From Micrococcus sp. EYE_212 (GTDB taxonomy: Bacteria > Actinomycetota > Actinomycetes > Actinomycetales > Micrococcaceae): DNA of 64,000 bases. Of this stretch, positions 1-8,444 are shown one piece after another. The stretch is from contig NZ_JAHXOZ010000011.1 in the NCBI RefSeq assembly GCF_023147585.1, positions 42,711 through 106,710 of the forward strand. The letters run 5' to 3'. The position numbers and the translations under genes were made by a program. The notes beneath the pieces were generated by a model, which had not been told where the DNA came from, made no database searches, and saw only the letters and a list, made by a program, of their open reading frames with translations. Within the stretch, counting starts at the first letter, position 1; each line of letters opens with the position of its first letter.

Positions 1-6
1 CGGGGA

Positions 7-939
7 TCAGCCCAGGGGCGTGTCCTTGTCGCCCAGGTTCCAGTCCTCGACCGGGCCCAGGTTCTCCCCGTTGGGGCCGTAGCGGTAGAACCCCTGGCCG
101 TCGGCGAGGCCGGAGTGGCCGGCGTCGATGGACTTCTGCAGCAGGTCGGCGAAGCCGATCTGCCAGTCGGCGCCCGCGTTGCGCGAGACGTGCGCGGCGA
201 CGTTGAAGCCGACCACGTCGTAGGTCTGGAACGGGCCGGCGTCGTTGCCGGTGGCCACGCGCCAGGTGCGGTCGATGTCCGCCGGGTTGCCCACTCCGTG
301 CATGTACAGCTTGGAGCCGGCCTGCAGCCACGGGATGAGCAGGGAGTTGAGGAAGTAGCCCGGGATCTCCTTGCGCACGTGCACGGGGACCATGCCGGTC
401 TCCTCGGCGAACTGCAGGGCTCCCGCGACGGCCTCCGGCGAGGTGGCGGCGGTGCCCATGACCTCGGCGGTGTTCTGCGCCCAGATGCGGTTGGCGTAGT
501 GCAGGGCCAGGAAGCGCTCCGGATGGCCGCTGGCGTCGGCGAAGTCCGAGGGCAGCAGGGAGGAGGTGTTCGTGGCGAACAGGGTCGTGGCGGGGGCGAG
601 CTCACCCACCTGGGCCCACACCTTGCGCTTGAGCTCCAGGTTCTCCGGGACGGCCTCGATCACGATGTCCGCGTCCGCCACCGCCTCGGCCAGGTCCGAC
701 GTCGGGGTGATGCGGGCGATGGCCTCGTCGAAGCGGGCGGCGTCGTAGCCCTCGCCCAGGTCGGCCGCGTAGCCCTGGCGGATCCACGCCCAGCGCTTGT
801 CGAGGTTCTCGAGTGCGGCGGGGACGGCGTCGTACGCCATGACCTTCTTGCCGTGGTAGGCGGCCTGCATGATGATCTGCGAGCCCAGCACGCCGGTGCC
901 CAGCACCGTGACCTGTTCGAAACGAGTGAATTCGGACAT
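7..939 (-). CDS. 3-hydroxyacyl-CoA dehydrogenase family protein
   Basis: 310-residue NAD-dependent dehydrogenase. A Rossmann motif GTGVLG (G14-G19) is followed by the HAD signatures VIEAVPE and ATNTSSL, and a C-terminal helical domain follows. The family oxidises 3-hydroxyacyl-CoA or related 3-hydroxy acids. I chose the ATG at 939 because an AGAAGG ribosome site lies just upstream and the Rossmann fold starts right after it; a longer in-frame start at 1035 would add 32 low-complexity residues. It lies 92 bases after paaZ on the same strand and is probably co-transcribed with it. It is distinct from the canonical PaaH at 6695-7591, so its substrate is uncertain. Confidence 0.85.
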   Translation of the reverse strand: MSEFTRFEQVTVLGTGVLGSQIIMQAAYHGKKVMAYDAVPAALENLDKRWAWIRQGYAADLGEGYDAARFDEAIARITPTSDLAEAVADADIVIEAVPENLELKRKVWAQVGELAPATTLFATNTSSLLPSDFADASGHPERFLALHYANRIWAQNTAEVMGTAATSPEAVAGALQFAEETGMVPVHVRKEIPGYFLNSLLIPWLQAGSKLYMHGVGNPADIDRTWRVATGNDAGPFQTYDVVGFNVAAHVSRNAGADWQIGFADLLQKSIDAGHSGLADGQGFYRYGPNGENLGPVEDWNLGDKDTPLG

Positions 940-1031
940 GGGGATGACCTTCTCTCTCAAGGGTCCTTCGGGGACATCAGGGTGAACGAAGCATGCCGGT
1001 GGACTTGTTCCCGTCCGATCCGTCCGACGGC

Positions 1032-3170
1032 TCACACCTGAGCGTCGGGAGCCTGCCCCTGCGCCATCGGCCAGGTCTTGGCGACGAGCGTCAGCACGTC
1101 GTACTGCGCGCAGAGCTCGTCGTTCTGGTTGTGCAGGCGGCAGTCCCAGGCGACCTCGCCGTACTCGTCCGTCACACGCGGGGTGATCCTCTTGGCGGTG
1201 AGGGTCACGCGGATCGCGTCGTCGTAGGTGACGGGCGTGATGAAGCGCAGGTGCTCCAGGCCGTAGTTGGCGAGCACCGGGCCCGGATCCGGGGCCACGA
1301 AGAGGCCGGCGGCCCAGGAGACCAGCAGGTAGCCGTGGGCCACGCGGCGCGGGAAGAACGGGTTGGCCGTGGCGGCCTCCTCGTCCGTGTGCGCGTAGAA
1401 CCTGTCCCCGGTCTTCTCAGCGAACTCCGTGATCTCCTCGAGGGTCACGGTGCGCAGGCCGGAGGCGAACTGGTCGCCGACCTTCAGCTCCTCGAGCGAC
1501 TTGTAGAACGGGTGCTTCTTGGCACCGGACTCCACGTCCTCGCGGGTGGCGGTGTCCGCCGCGGCACCCGGGTGCCACACGCCGGTGATGGCGGTGAGGA
1601 TGTCCGGGGAGCCCTGGATCGCGGTGCGCTGCATGTAGTGCTTGACGGCGCGGATCCCGCCGAGCTCCTCGCCGCCGCCGGCGCGGCCCGGGCCGCCGTG
1701 CACGAGCACGGGCACGGGGGCGCCGTGGCCCGTGGTGGTCTTGGCGGTCTGGCGGTTGAGGACGTGCACGCGGCCGTGGTGCGCGCCGATCCCGGCGGCG
1801 AACGCGCGGGCGGTCTCGCCGTCGTTCGTGGCCACGGTGGCCACGAGCGAGCCGCAGCCCATCGCGGCCAGCTCGACGGCGTCGGCGACGTCGGCGTAGC
1901 CCAGCACCGAGGCGACCGGGCCGAACGCCTCGACGCTGTGCACCTCGGGGGTGCGGGCGTCGGCGAACGAGAGCACGGTGGGGGCGAAGAACGCGCCGGC
2001 CTCGGCGTCCGCGGTGCCCGTGTCCCCGTCAGGACCGCCGAGGCGGACCTGGCCGCCGGCGTCGACGAGGCGCTGCACGGCCTTGCGGACCTCGGACTGC
2101 TGCTCCTTGGAGGCGAGCGCGCCCATGGTGGTGCCCTCGCTGCGGGGATCGCCGAGGACCACCTTCGCGGAGAGGCGCTCGGTGAGGGCGGCGGTGACGG
2201 CCTCGGCCATGGCGGCGGGGACGATCACGCGGCGGACGGCCGTGCACTTCTGGCCGGCCTTGACCGTCATCTCCTGGAAGACCACCTTGACGAACGCCTC
2301 GAACTCCGGGGTGTCCGGGGTGGCGTCCGGTCCGAGGATGGCCGCGTTGAGGGAGTCGGTCTCGCCGGTGAAGCGCACGCCGCCGTCGATCACGTTGGGG
2401 TGCTTGCGCAGGGTCTGGGCGGTGTGGGCGGAGCCGGTGAAGGCCACGTGGTCGCGGTAGTCGAGGTGGTCCAGGAGGTCCCGGGCCGAGCCGGCGATGA
2501 GCTGGATGGAGCCCTCGGGGAGGATGCCGGAGTCCACCATGAGCTCCACGCACTTCTGCGTGACGTAGGCCGTGGGGGTGGCCGGCTTCACGATCGTGGG
2601 GACGCCGGCCACGAAGGCGGGGGCGAACTTCTCGAGCATGCCCCACACCGGGAAGTTGAACGCGTTGATCTGCACCGCGACGCCGGGCACGCGCTGGTAG
2701 ACGTGTTCGCCGATGAACGAGCCGTCCTTGGAGAGCGGCTCGACGTCGCCGTCGATGATCACGTTGGCGTTCGGAAGCTCGCGGCGGCCCTTGCCGGAGA
2801 AGGTGAAGAGCGTGCCGATGCCGCCGTCGACGTCGAAGGCGTGGTCGCGCTGCGTGGAGCCCGTCGCGAAGGAGAGGTCGTAGAGCTCCTGGATGCGGGA
2901 GTTCAGGTAGAGCGCGAGCTCCTTGAGCTTGAGGGCGCGCTCGTGGATGGTCAGCTCGCCGAGGCTCTTCTGGCCGACGGAGCGGGCGTAGTCGATGGCC
3001 GCCGCGGTGTCGAGGCCCTCGGTGGAGACGTCCGTGAGGTGCTCGCCGGTGTTGGCGTCCGCGACGGGCGTGACCGTGGAGGGGCTCTCCGGGGTCCACC
3101 AGGCGCCGTGGACGTAGCTGGGCAGGATCTGGGGGAGGGCGGGGGCGGAGGACGGTGCGGTGACGGTCAC
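1032..3170 (-). CDS. paaZ: PaaZ: oxepin-CoA hydrolase / 3-oxo-5,6-dehydrosuberyl-CoA semialdehyde dehydrogenase
   Basis: 712-residue bifunctional enzyme that opens the oxepin-CoA ring and oxidises the resulting aldehyde in aerobic phenylacetate degradation. Residues 1-530 are an aldehyde dehydrogenase with NAFNFP (169-174), general base E270 in TGETDSLN, and nucleophile C309 in GQKCTA. Residues 545-700 are a MaoC-type hotdog hydratase with the D589/H594 pair in GDRFYAH and a downstream PRRVAHGYL. Length is close to E. coli PaaZ (681). A perfect 16-bp palindrome lies 34 bases before the start, which makes this the first gene of a regulated unit. Confidence 0.95.
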   Translation of the reverse strand: MTVTAPSSAPALPQILPSYVHGAWWTPESPSTVTPVADANTGEHLTDVSTEGLDTAAAIDYARSVGQKSLGELTIHERALKLKELALYLNSRIQELYDLSFATGSTQRDHAFDVDGGIGTLFTFSGKGRRELPNANVIIDGDVEPLSKDGSFIGEHVYQRVPGVAVQINAFNFPVWGMLEKFAPAFVAGVPTIVKPATPTAYVTQKCVELMVDSGILPEGSIQLIAGSARDLLDHLDYRDHVAFTGSAHTAQTLRKHPNVIDGGVRFTGETDSLNAAILGPDATPDTPEFEAFVKVVFQEMTVKAGQKCTAVRRVIVPAAMAEAVTAALTERLSAKVVLGDPRSEGTTMGALASKEQQSEVRKAVQRLVDAGGQVRLGGPDGDTGTADAEAGAFFAPTVLSFADARTPEVHSVEAFGPVASVLGYADVADAVELAAMGCGSLVATVATNDGETARAFAAGIGAHHGRVHVLNRQTAKTTTGHGAPVPVLVHGGPGRAGGGEELGGIRAVKHYMQRTAIQGSPDILTAITGVWHPGAAADTATREDVESGAKKHPFYKSLEELKVGDQFASGLRTVTLEEITEFAEKTGDRFYAHTDEEAATANPFFPRRVAHGYLLVSWAAGLFVAPDPGPVLANYGLEHLRFITPVTYDDAIRVTLTAKRITPRVTDEYGEVAWDCRLHNQNDELCAQYDVLTLVAKTWPMAQGQAPDAQV

Positions 3171-3204
3171 GTGGGTCTCCTGACGTCGAGGGCGCGGATG
3201 GGTC

Positions 3205-3220
3205 CCGACCGATCGGTCGG
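3205..3220. promoter_or_regulatory. PaaR-like (TetR-type) operator upstream of paaZ
   Basis: Perfect 16-bp palindrome CCGACCGATCGGTCGG. Read on the minus strand with its flank it is AATA-ACCGACCG-AT-CGGTCGG. It matches three other copies in this window before paa-type transcription units. TetR-family PaaR proteins control paa genes in several bacteria; assignment to such a regulator is inference, because none is encoded here. Confidence 0.7.
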
Positions 3221-3344
3221 TTATTGGGCTCGAGCCTAGCCGAGACGCGCGTCACGCGGGAGGGGGCGGGGACGCCGTCGTCGTCGTGTCGCGGTGCCGG
3301 CGCGGGCGGTTGCCACCCGGGGCGCCGCCGCCGCCCATGCGCCA

Positions 3345-3396
3345 AGGCAGGCACACGCGCCGCTACGCATATTCGTAGCGGCGCGTGTGCCTGCCT
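3345..3396. repeat. Long hairpin, left boundary of nuclease unit 1
   Basis: Arms 3345-3367 and 3374-3396 are perfect reverse complements (23 bp) around the 6-base loop CATATT. The inner arm reads CGCGCCGCTACG. A related hairpin with the same inner core lies on the far side of the gene at 3479-4462. There is no U-run, so an intrinsic terminator role alone is unlikely, and it is far (175 bases) upstream of divergent paaZ. Confidence 0.9.
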
Positions 3397-3478
3397 CGCT
3401 GAGGGGTGGGTGCGGGCGTTCTCCACAGATCTGCCGTCCCGACGACGACGGGCCCCCTCCGTCGGGCACGCTCAGGGC

Positions 3479-4462
3479 ATGCCCCGCGCCCCCGCCCCGC
3501 TGCCGCCCATGCGATGCGGCTTGAGCGACGAAGAGCGCACTCCCACGGTGTTCTCCACTCCGGCGGCGCAGGAGGCGGGGGTGTCGGCCAGCCGCCTGCG
3601 GCGCGGCGACCTCGTCTCGCTCGGGTACGGACTGTGGCGGCTGCGCGAGGTGGAGCCTGCGCAGCTGGATCTGCTGCGCGCCCTGCAGGACCTCCACCCG
3701 GAGGGGGTGTTCACCCATGCGACGGCGGCGAGGGTGCTCGGGCTGTGGCTGACCGGGCGGCTGGAGGCTGGCGCTGTCATCCATCTCGCGGAGCCCCGGC
3801 ATCACGGCGGGGGCACGCAGCGCCCGGGCCTGCGGTGCCATCGGCTCCCGCCGGACGCGCCGGTGCGGGTCGTCGACGGCGTCCGCGTGACCACCTCCCC
3901 GTGGACGTTCGTGGACCTCGCGAAGGGTGGAGCGCAGCTGGACGCCCTCGTCGCGCTGGGGGACAGCATCGTGAGGGTGGCTCACTCGGAACGCCGCCGT
4001 CGTGAGCTGCCGCCGGGCGTGGGCACGCTGGTGGAGCTGAGGGAGGGCGTGGCGAGTCGGCCGCGGGTCAAGGGCATCCGCGCGGCGCGCGAGGCGCTCG
4101 ACCTCGTCCGCTCGGGATCCGGCTCGCCCCAGGAGAGCCGCCTCCGGGTGGCCATCGTCCTGGCCGGCGTCGACGAGCCTGAGGTGAATCCGCGCATCGT
4201 CCTGTCCACGGGGCAGTGGCTGCGCGTGGACCTGGCCTGGCTCGATGCGAAGGTGATCGTGGAGTACGACGGCGACCAGCACCGCACGGATCAGCGTCAG
4301 TGGCGGGAGGACGTCGAGAGGGACGCCAACCTGAGGGCGGACGGGTGGGAGGTGATCCGCGTGACGGCGGACGTCTTCCGGCCAGCGCATCTGGAGACGT
4401 TCCTGTGGCAGCTGCGGGAACACCTCGCCCGGCGATCGCCCGTGGGAGGGGGCGCGCGGTGA
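3479..4462 (+). CDS. DUF559 / Vsr-like endonuclease-fold protein with AbiEi-like N-terminus (unit 1)
   Basis: 327 residues. Residues about 25-95 look like a winged-helix AbiEi-type antitoxin N-domain (GDLVSLGYGLWRL, THATAARVLGLWL). Residues 215-300 carry a PD-(D/E)xK/Vsr-like core: E219 in SPQESR, D251, then EYDGDQH (262-268), and GWEVIRVT. Such folds cut DNA in the Vsr and DUF559 families, but activity here is unproven. The ATG at 3479 is preceded by a leader (CGACGACGACGG, ending GGGCATG) that is also found before the paralogue at 38793. The gene is enclosed by unit-specific hairpins at 3345-3396 and 4473-4528. It has no operon partner. Confidence 0.8.
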   Translation: MPRAPAPLPPMRCGLSDEERTPTVFSTPAAQEAGVSASRLRRGDLVSLGYGLWRLREVEPAQLDLLRALQDLHPEGVFTHATAARVLGLWLTGRLEAGAVIHLAEPRHHGGGTQRPGLRCHRLPPDAPVRVVDGVRVTTSPWTFVDLAKGGAQLDALVALGDSIVRVAHSERRRRELPPGVGTLVELREGVASRPRVKGIRAAREALDLVRSGSGSPQESRLRVAIVLAGVDEPEVNPRIVLSTGQWLRVDLAWLDAKVIVEYDGDQHRTDQRQWREDVERDANLRADGWEVIRVTADVFRPAHLETFLWQLREHLARRSPVGGGAR

Positions 4463-4472
4463 CCACATCCCG

Positions 4473-4528
4473 GGAGGCAGTCGTACGCGCCGCTACCGAT
4501 TCACGTAGCGGCGTGTACAACTGCCTCC
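4473..4528. repeat. Long hairpin, right boundary of nuclease unit 1
   Basis: Arms 4473-4496 and 4505-4528 pair at 22 of 24 positions around an 8-base loop. The core ACGCGCCGCTAC and the outer GGCAG are shared with the left hairpin at 3345-3396, so the two ends form inverted (and direct) repeats around the gene. It begins 10 bases after the stop codon. Confidence 0.85.
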
Positions 4529-4610
4529 GCGCTTCGCCCCACCGCCCCACTGCCCCGCCCCACCGACTCGCCCCATCGGCCCACCCCTCCGCGCTTCGCC
4601 CCACCGCCCC
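4524..4610 (+). repeat. 25-bp direct repeat in C-rich spacer
   Basis: A 25-base stretch starting CCTCCGCGCTTCGCC occurs at 4524-4548 and 4586-4610, offset by 62 bases. The first copy overlaps the end of the right hairpin of unit 1. The rest of the 4529-4715 gap before panD is C-rich, without a gene. Confidence 0.7.
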
Positions 4611-4715
4611 GCCCCGCCCCGTCCGGACGACTCATCGGCCGCCGCGCAGACCCCGCGTAGACTCGTCCCCGTCCCTGGCACACACCCCGCCCCCACCTGG
4701 AGAGCTCCTCACCGC

Positions 4716-5153
4716 ATGCTGCGCACCATGTTCCACGCCAAGATCCACCGGGCCACCGTGACCCAGGCGGACCTGCACTACGTGGGCTCCGTGACCGTGG
4801 ACCAGGACCTCCTGGACGCGGCCCAGATCCTGCCGGGCGAGCTCGTGAGCATCGTGGACGTCACCAACGGCGCCCGCCTCGAGACCTACACGATCGCGGG
4901 CGAGCGCGGCTCCGGCGTCGTCGGCATCAACGGCGCGGCCGCCCACCTCGTGCACCCCGGCGACATCGTGATCCTCATGGCCTACGCGCAGATGGAGGAC
5001 GACGAGGCGCGCACCTTCACGCCGCGCGTCGTGCACGTGGACGCGGAGAACCGCATCAAGCACCTCGGGGAGGATCCCGCGGAGGCGCTGCTCGACGGCG
5101 TCGCGCGTCCCCCGCTCTCCCGTGGCTGGGACGAGGCACAGGCCGAACTCTGA
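4716..5153 (+). CDS. panD: Aspartate 1-decarboxylase PanD
   Basis: 145-residue pyruvoyl enzyme that makes beta-alanine for pantothenate and coenzyme A. The self-cleavage site is G24-S25 in HYVGS. Other family features are [13 protein letters not shown] at the start, the GERGSG turn, and [12 protein letters not shown]. Length fits the actinobacterial form. It stands alone: no panB or panC is next to it. A broken dehydrogenase frame begins right after its stop. Confidence 0.95.
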   Translation: MLRTMFHAKIHRATVTQADLHYVGSVTVDQDLLDAAQILPGELVSIVDVTNGARLETYTIAGERGSGVVGINGAAAHLVHPGDIVILMAYAQMEDDEARTFTPRVVHVDAENRIKHLGEDPAEALLDGVARPPLSRGWDEAQAEL

Positions 5154-5476
5154 CGCTCCCCGCCGGTTCGCTCGAGGCGACCGCCCGCCGCGCCGGCGTC
5201 GACCCCCGGTTCACCGCCCACCCGCGGGACATCACGGACCACGACGGCATCGGTCGCCGCCCGGAGGAGGTCGTCGCGGCGCACGGCCGGGTGGACGGCC
5301 TGCTCGACGTCGGCGGCATCATCCAGCAGTTCGTCAGGGACCAGGGCCTCGACGAGCAGGGGATGCGCCGCGCCGCCGAGGTGAACCTGTGGGGCGCGGT
5401 GAACACGTGCCACGCGTTCACCCCGCTCGTGCTCGACCGCCCCGACGTGTGGACACCTGCAAACATGTGCATGTAA
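5153..5476 (+). pseudogene. Fragment of a short-chain dehydrogenase (SDR)
   Basis: The frame from just after panD reads through SLEATARRAG, then EEVVAAHGRVDGLLDVGGI, and NLWGAVNTCHAFTPLVL. This matches the middle of SDR enzymes (the NNAG strand, here degenerated to DVGG, and the VNLWG helix). The N-terminal nucleotide-binding GxxxGxG and the catalytic YxxxK segment are both missing, there is no start at panD, and the frame ends inside the arsR promoter. I read it as a decayed remnant, perhaps an NADH-dependent oxidoreductase trimmed by a deletion. Confidence 0.6.
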
Positions 5477-5479
5477 GAT
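5450..5479 (+). promoter_or_regulatory. arsR promoter with ArsR-type operator
   Basis: A -35-like TGGACA (5450-5455), an 18-bp spacer and -10 TAAGAT (5474-5479) precede the GTG at 5486 by only 6 bases, so the message is probably leaderless. The spacer holds the inverted repeat ACATG-TG-CATGT (5463-5474), a plausible site for the ArsR protein encoded next. Confidence 0.55.
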
Positions 5480-5485
5480 CGGCAC

Positions 5486-5785
5486 GTGAACCCCGACATC
5501 ACCCAGACCGCCGAGCTCTTCAAGGTCCTCGCCTCCCCGGTGCGCATCACCGCGTTGCTGCGGATGGCGGAGCAGCCGACGAGCGTCTCCGGCCTGGCCG
5601 ACCACGCGGGGGTCACGCACACCCTGATGTCCCAGCATCTGCGGGTGCTGCGGATGAGCGGTCTCGTCCGATCCGACCTCCATGGCAAGACCCGGATGTA
5701 CTCGCTCACCGATGACCACGTGTCGCACATCCTGCGGGACGCCGTCCAGCATGCAGCCGAGGAGGCCCACCATGACGAGCACTGA
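5486..5785 (+). CDS. ArsR/SmtB-family metal-sensing repressor
   Basis: 99-residue winged-helix regulator. LFKVLASPVRITALLRM, the recognition helix GVTHTLMSQHLRVLRMSGLV and the wing SDLHGKTRMYSLTD follow the ArsR pattern. The C-terminal HAAEEAHHDEH and DDHVSH could supply metal ligands (alpha-5 type sites as in SmtB/CzrA), which is inference. The GTG start at 5486 sits 6 bases after a -10 box. It overlaps the downstream His/Cys-rich gene by 14 bases, so the two are translated together and probably answer the same metal, zinc or a related ion. Confidence 0.9.
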   Translation: MNPDITQTAELFKVLASPVRITALLRMAEQPTSVSGLADHAGVTHTLMSQHLRVLRMSGLVRSDLHGKTRMYSLTDDHVSHILRDAVQHAAEEAHHDEH

Positions 5786-6029
5786 CCACACCACCCACGT
5801 CATCCACCCCGAGCACGACCACGCGCACGGCCCGGACTGCGGCCACGAGGCCGTCGAGCACGGCGACCACGTGGACTACAAGCACGACGGCCACCTGCAC
5901 CACGTGCACGGCGACCACGTCGAGGAGTGCGACACCTGCGCGTGCGGCTCCTGCGGCCAGGGTTGCGCCTGCGCGACGTGTGAGTGCACGGACTGCTCCT
6001 GCGGCACCTGTGAGCACGCCGCAGCCTGA
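5772..6029 (+). CDS. His-rich/Cys-rich small metal-binding protein (metallothionein-like)
   Basis: 85 residues with 16 His and 12 Cys. Residues 1-50 are a His-rich segment (PEHDHAHG, KHDGHLHHVHGDH) like small proteins that often follow ArsR genes in actinobacteria. Residues 53-80 hold 11 Cys in CxC and CxxC spacing, as in metallothioneins. It has no signal peptide and no membrane segment, so a cytoplasmic metal buffer is likely. The ATG at 5772 lies inside the end of arsR. The fusion of a His-tract and a Cys-tract in one chain is unusual. Confidence 0.8.
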   Translation: MTSTDHTTHVIHPEHDHAHGPDCGHEAVEHGDHVDYKHDGHLHHVHGDHVEECDTCACGSCGQGCACATCECTDCSCGTCEHAAA

Positions 6030-6044
6030 GCGAGTCCACGACGA

Positions 6045-6080
6045 CACGACGGCCCCCACCGGATGGTGGGGGCCGTCGTG
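6045..6080. terminator. Bidirectional terminator hairpin
   Basis: Arms 6045-6060 and 6065-6080 are perfect complements (16 bp, GC-rich) with a 4-base loop GGAT. It lies between the convergent metal-binding gene and the SRPBCC gene and can serve both. Confidence 0.8.
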
Positions 6081-6149
6081 CTGTGCGACGCCGCGCCGGG
6101 CGTGCTGCGTCGGCGGGTTCGCGCGGGAGCGTCGGGTGCAGCGCCGCGC

Positions 6150-6698
6150 TCAGCCCGCGGGCAGGCGCGTCGCCCCCAGGGCGCGGCGGCCAGCCCGCAT
6201 CGCCACGGCGTGGCTCGCGCGCATCGCGGCCCTCGCCCCCGGGATCAGGACGACAGCGCGCATCCACGTGGGAGCCAGCACGACCTCCTGGGTCCAGTGC
6301 ACGGTGCAACGCCCGTCGGAGGCGGGGGCGGGGGCGGTGCCGTCGTCCGCGGGCCGGGACGGGGCGTGGGCACCGGGTTCCTCCGGACGGACCTCCGCCC
6401 GGACGGTGCCCACGAGGTCCCCCTCGACGCGGGCGACGAGGACGCCGCGCTCGCGGTCGTCCACCACGCGCTCCATGGTCAGGCCCACGGGGACGAAGCC
6501 GCGCAGGCGGATGGCCGCCCGCTCGCCGATCGCGCCGGGCGGGACGCCGTCGTCGATCCGGCGGGCCCGCGGGATCGCGGGCCACCACGAGGAGTAGCCC
6601 ACCGGCTCGCCGAGGAGGTCCATGACCGCGTCGGCGGGCAGGGGGACCGCCCAGCGGTGCTCGAAGCGGAACGGGCGGTCGGCGCGCCGGATGCTCAG
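6150..6698 (-). CDS. SRPBCC (START/Bet v1-like) family protein
   Basis: About 182 residues with the SRPBCC pattern FRFEHRWAVPLPADAVMDLL, SSWWPAI, then beta-strand segments GLTMERVVDDRERGVLVARVEG and a long C-terminal helix. The family binds small hydrophobic ligands; the role here is unknown, but it ends the thiolase-paaF-paaH operon. The start is unclear: the conserved N-terminal strand requires initiation before the ATG at 6623, and the only start-like codon is CTG at 6698, which overlaps the paaH stop as CTGA. The true start may be this CTG. Confidence 0.65.
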   Translation of the reverse strand: MSIRRADRPFRFEHRWAVPLPADAVMDLLGEPVGYSSWWPAIPRARRIDDGVPPGAIGERAAIRLRGFVPVGLTMERVVDDRERGVLVARVEGDLVGTVRAEVRPEEPGAHAPSRPADDGTAPAPASDGRCTVHWTQEVVLAPTWMRAVVLIPGARAAMRASHAVAMRAGRRALGATRLPAG

Positions 6699-7591
6699 GC
6701 CTGTCCCTCGTAGTCGAAGAACCCCTTGCCGGACTTCCGGCCGAGCTCGCCGCGGGCCACCATGTCCCGCATGAGCTGCGGCGGGGCGAATCGCTCGCCG
6801 AGCTGGGACTCGAGGTACTCGGCGATTCCGAGGCGCACGTCCAGGCCCACGATGTCCGTCAGCGCGAGCGGGCCGACGGGGAACTTGTAGCCGAGCACCA
6901 TGGCGGCGTCGATGTCCTCGGGGGAGGCCACGCCCTCCTCGACCATGCGGATGGCCTCGAGCGCGATGGTCACGCCGAGGCGCGACGACGCGAAGCCGGG
7001 CGCGTCCTTCACCACGACCGGGGTCTTGCCCAGGCCGCGCACCCACTCGGTGGAGAGGGTCGTGAGCTCCTCGCCGGTCTGTTCGCCGATGACGACCTCC
7101 ACGAGCTTCGAGGCCGGAACCGGGTTGAAGTAGTGCAGGCCGCAGAAGCGCTCGGGGCGCTGCAGGTGGCGGGCGATCTCGTCCACGGACAGCGAGGAGG
7201 TGTTCGTGGCGAGCCACGCGTCCTCGGCCAGGTGCTTCTCGACGTCGGTGAGGGCGTCGATCTTGACCTGCATGTCCTCGAAGACGGCCTCCACCACGAG
7301 CCCGCAGCGGGCGAAGTCGGCGCGGTCCAGGGAGATCGTGAGGCGCTCGGCCCACACGTCCAGGTTGCCGTCCAGCTGGCCGCGCTCGAGGGACTTCGCA
7401 AGGTCCGCCTCGATCCGCTCCTTGGCTGCCTCGGCCGACTGCGCGTCGCGCTCCACCACGATCACCTCGGCGGCACCGGAGGTGAGGAAGGCGTGGGCGA
7501 TGCCGCCGCCCATGCGGCCGCCGCCGAGGACGCCGACGACGTCGGGCACGGACGCGCGGGAGGTGTCAGGGGTGTTCTGGGTCTCGGTCAT
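6695..7591 (-). CDS. paaH: 3-hydroxyadipyl-CoA / 3-hydroxybutyryl-CoA dehydrogenase PaaH
   Basis: 298-residue NAD-dependent dehydrogenase. It has the Rossmann motif GGGRMGGGIAHAF, LVVEAVFEDMQVK, the ATNTSSLSV strand, the catalytic-His region CGLHYFNPVP, and the C-terminal domain ending GRKSGKGFFDY, all classic for the HAD/PaaH family. It oxidises 3-hydroxyadipyl-CoA to 3-oxoadipyl-CoA in the lower phenylacetate pathway. It starts 8 bases after the enoyl-CoA hydratase stop in one operon with the thiolase. Confidence 0.93.
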   Translation of the reverse strand: MTETQNTPDTSRASVPDVVGVLGGGRMGGGIAHAFLTSGAAEVIVVERDAQSAEAAKERIEADLAKSLERGQLDGNLDVWAERLTISLDRADFARCGLVVEAVFEDMQVKIDALTDVEKHLAEDAWLATNTSSLSVDEIARHLQRPERFCGLHYFNPVPASKLVEVVIGEQTGEELTTLSTEWVRGLGKTPVVVKDAPGFASSRLGVTIALEAIRMVEEGVASPEDIDAAMVLGYKFPVGPLALTDIVGLDVRLGIAEYLESQLGERFAPPQLMRDMVARGELGRKSGKGFFDYEGQA

Positions 7592-7599
7592 GGAAGTCC

Positions 7600-8442
7600 T
7601 CACTTCTTCTTGCGGTCCAGGAACGCCTGCATGCGCTCGAACTTGGCCTCGGACTCGAACAGGATGGCCTGCGCGATCTCGTCCACGTGGGGGTGGGCCT
7701 CGCGGGGCAGGTGGAACACGCGCTTGGACAGGCGCACCGCCAGGGGGTCCTGCTGCGCGATGCGGTCCGCCAGGGCGTGGGCGGCGTCCTCCAGACGGTC
7801 CGGCTCGTGCAGCTCGGTGACGAGCGTGAGGTCCAGGGCCTCCTGGGCGTCCAGGATGCGGCCGGCCAGCAGCAGCTCGAGGGCCACGGGCTCGCCCACC
7901 AGCTCCTTGAGCCGCCACTGGGCGCCCGCCGCGGCGGTGATGCCGAGGCCGGTCTCCGGCTGGCCCATCTTCAGGGAGGGCGTGGCGATGCGGAAGTCCG
8001 CCGCGTACGCGAGCTCGGCGCCGCCGCCCAGGGCGAAGCCGTCGATCGCGGCGATGACGGGCATCGGCAGGCGGTGGATGCGGTCGAACACCTGCGAGTT
8101 CACGCCGCGCAGGGCGTCGTCGCGGCGCCGCGCGCGCAGCTGGCCGATGTCCGCGCCGGACGCGAAGATGCCCGAGAACGTGCCGGGGGCCTTCTTCGAC
8201 TCCACCTGCGTGCCCGAGATGATGAGGATCTTGGGGTTCTGCTCGAGGTGTGCGCACACCGCGTGGAACTCGTCCACCATGGTCGCGTCGATCGCGTTGC
8301 GCACCGCGGGGCGGTCCATGCGCGCGTGGAGCCGGTCCTCGCGCTCCTCGATCCGCAGGGCGGTGAAGTCCGCCGCGGCCAGGCGCGGGCCCACGACGTC
8401 GGGATCCGCCTCGGCCTGAGGGGTCTCGCGGGTCTCGGCCAT
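7600..8442 (-). CDS. paaF: Enoyl-CoA hydratase/isomerase family protein (PaaF role likely)
   Basis: 280-residue crotonase-fold enzyme. RPAVRNAID, the oxyanion segment FASGADIGQL and AIDGFALGGGAELAYAADF are clear; the acid position appears in LKMGQPETGLGITAAAG. In this operon, with a thiolase and PaaH, the expected reaction is hydration of 2,3-dehydroadipyl-CoA. It starts 2 bases after the thiolase stop and ends in a lysine run. A second crotonase (11643-12428) better fits PaaG, which supports giving the PaaF role to this one. Confidence 0.85.
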   Translation of the reverse strand: MAETRETPQAEADPDVVGPRLAAADFTALRIEEREDRLHARMDRPAVRNAIDATMVDEFHAVCAHLEQNPKILIISGTQVESKKAPGTFSGIFASGADIGQLRARRRDDALRGVNSQVFDRIHRLPMPVIAAIDGFALGGGAELAYAADFRIATPSLKMGQPETGLGITAAAGAQWRLKELVGEPVALELLLAGRILDAQEALDLTLVTELHEPDRLEDAAHALADRIAQQDPLAVRLSKRVFHLPREAHPHVDEIAQAILFESEAKFERMQAFLDRKKK

Positions 8443-8444
8443 GC

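Noticed and set aside
3345..4528. Flanking hairpins read as ordinary transcription terminators
   Set aside because: The left hairpin follows no gene (paaZ is divergent), and the pair share a gene-specific core, which plain terminators would not.
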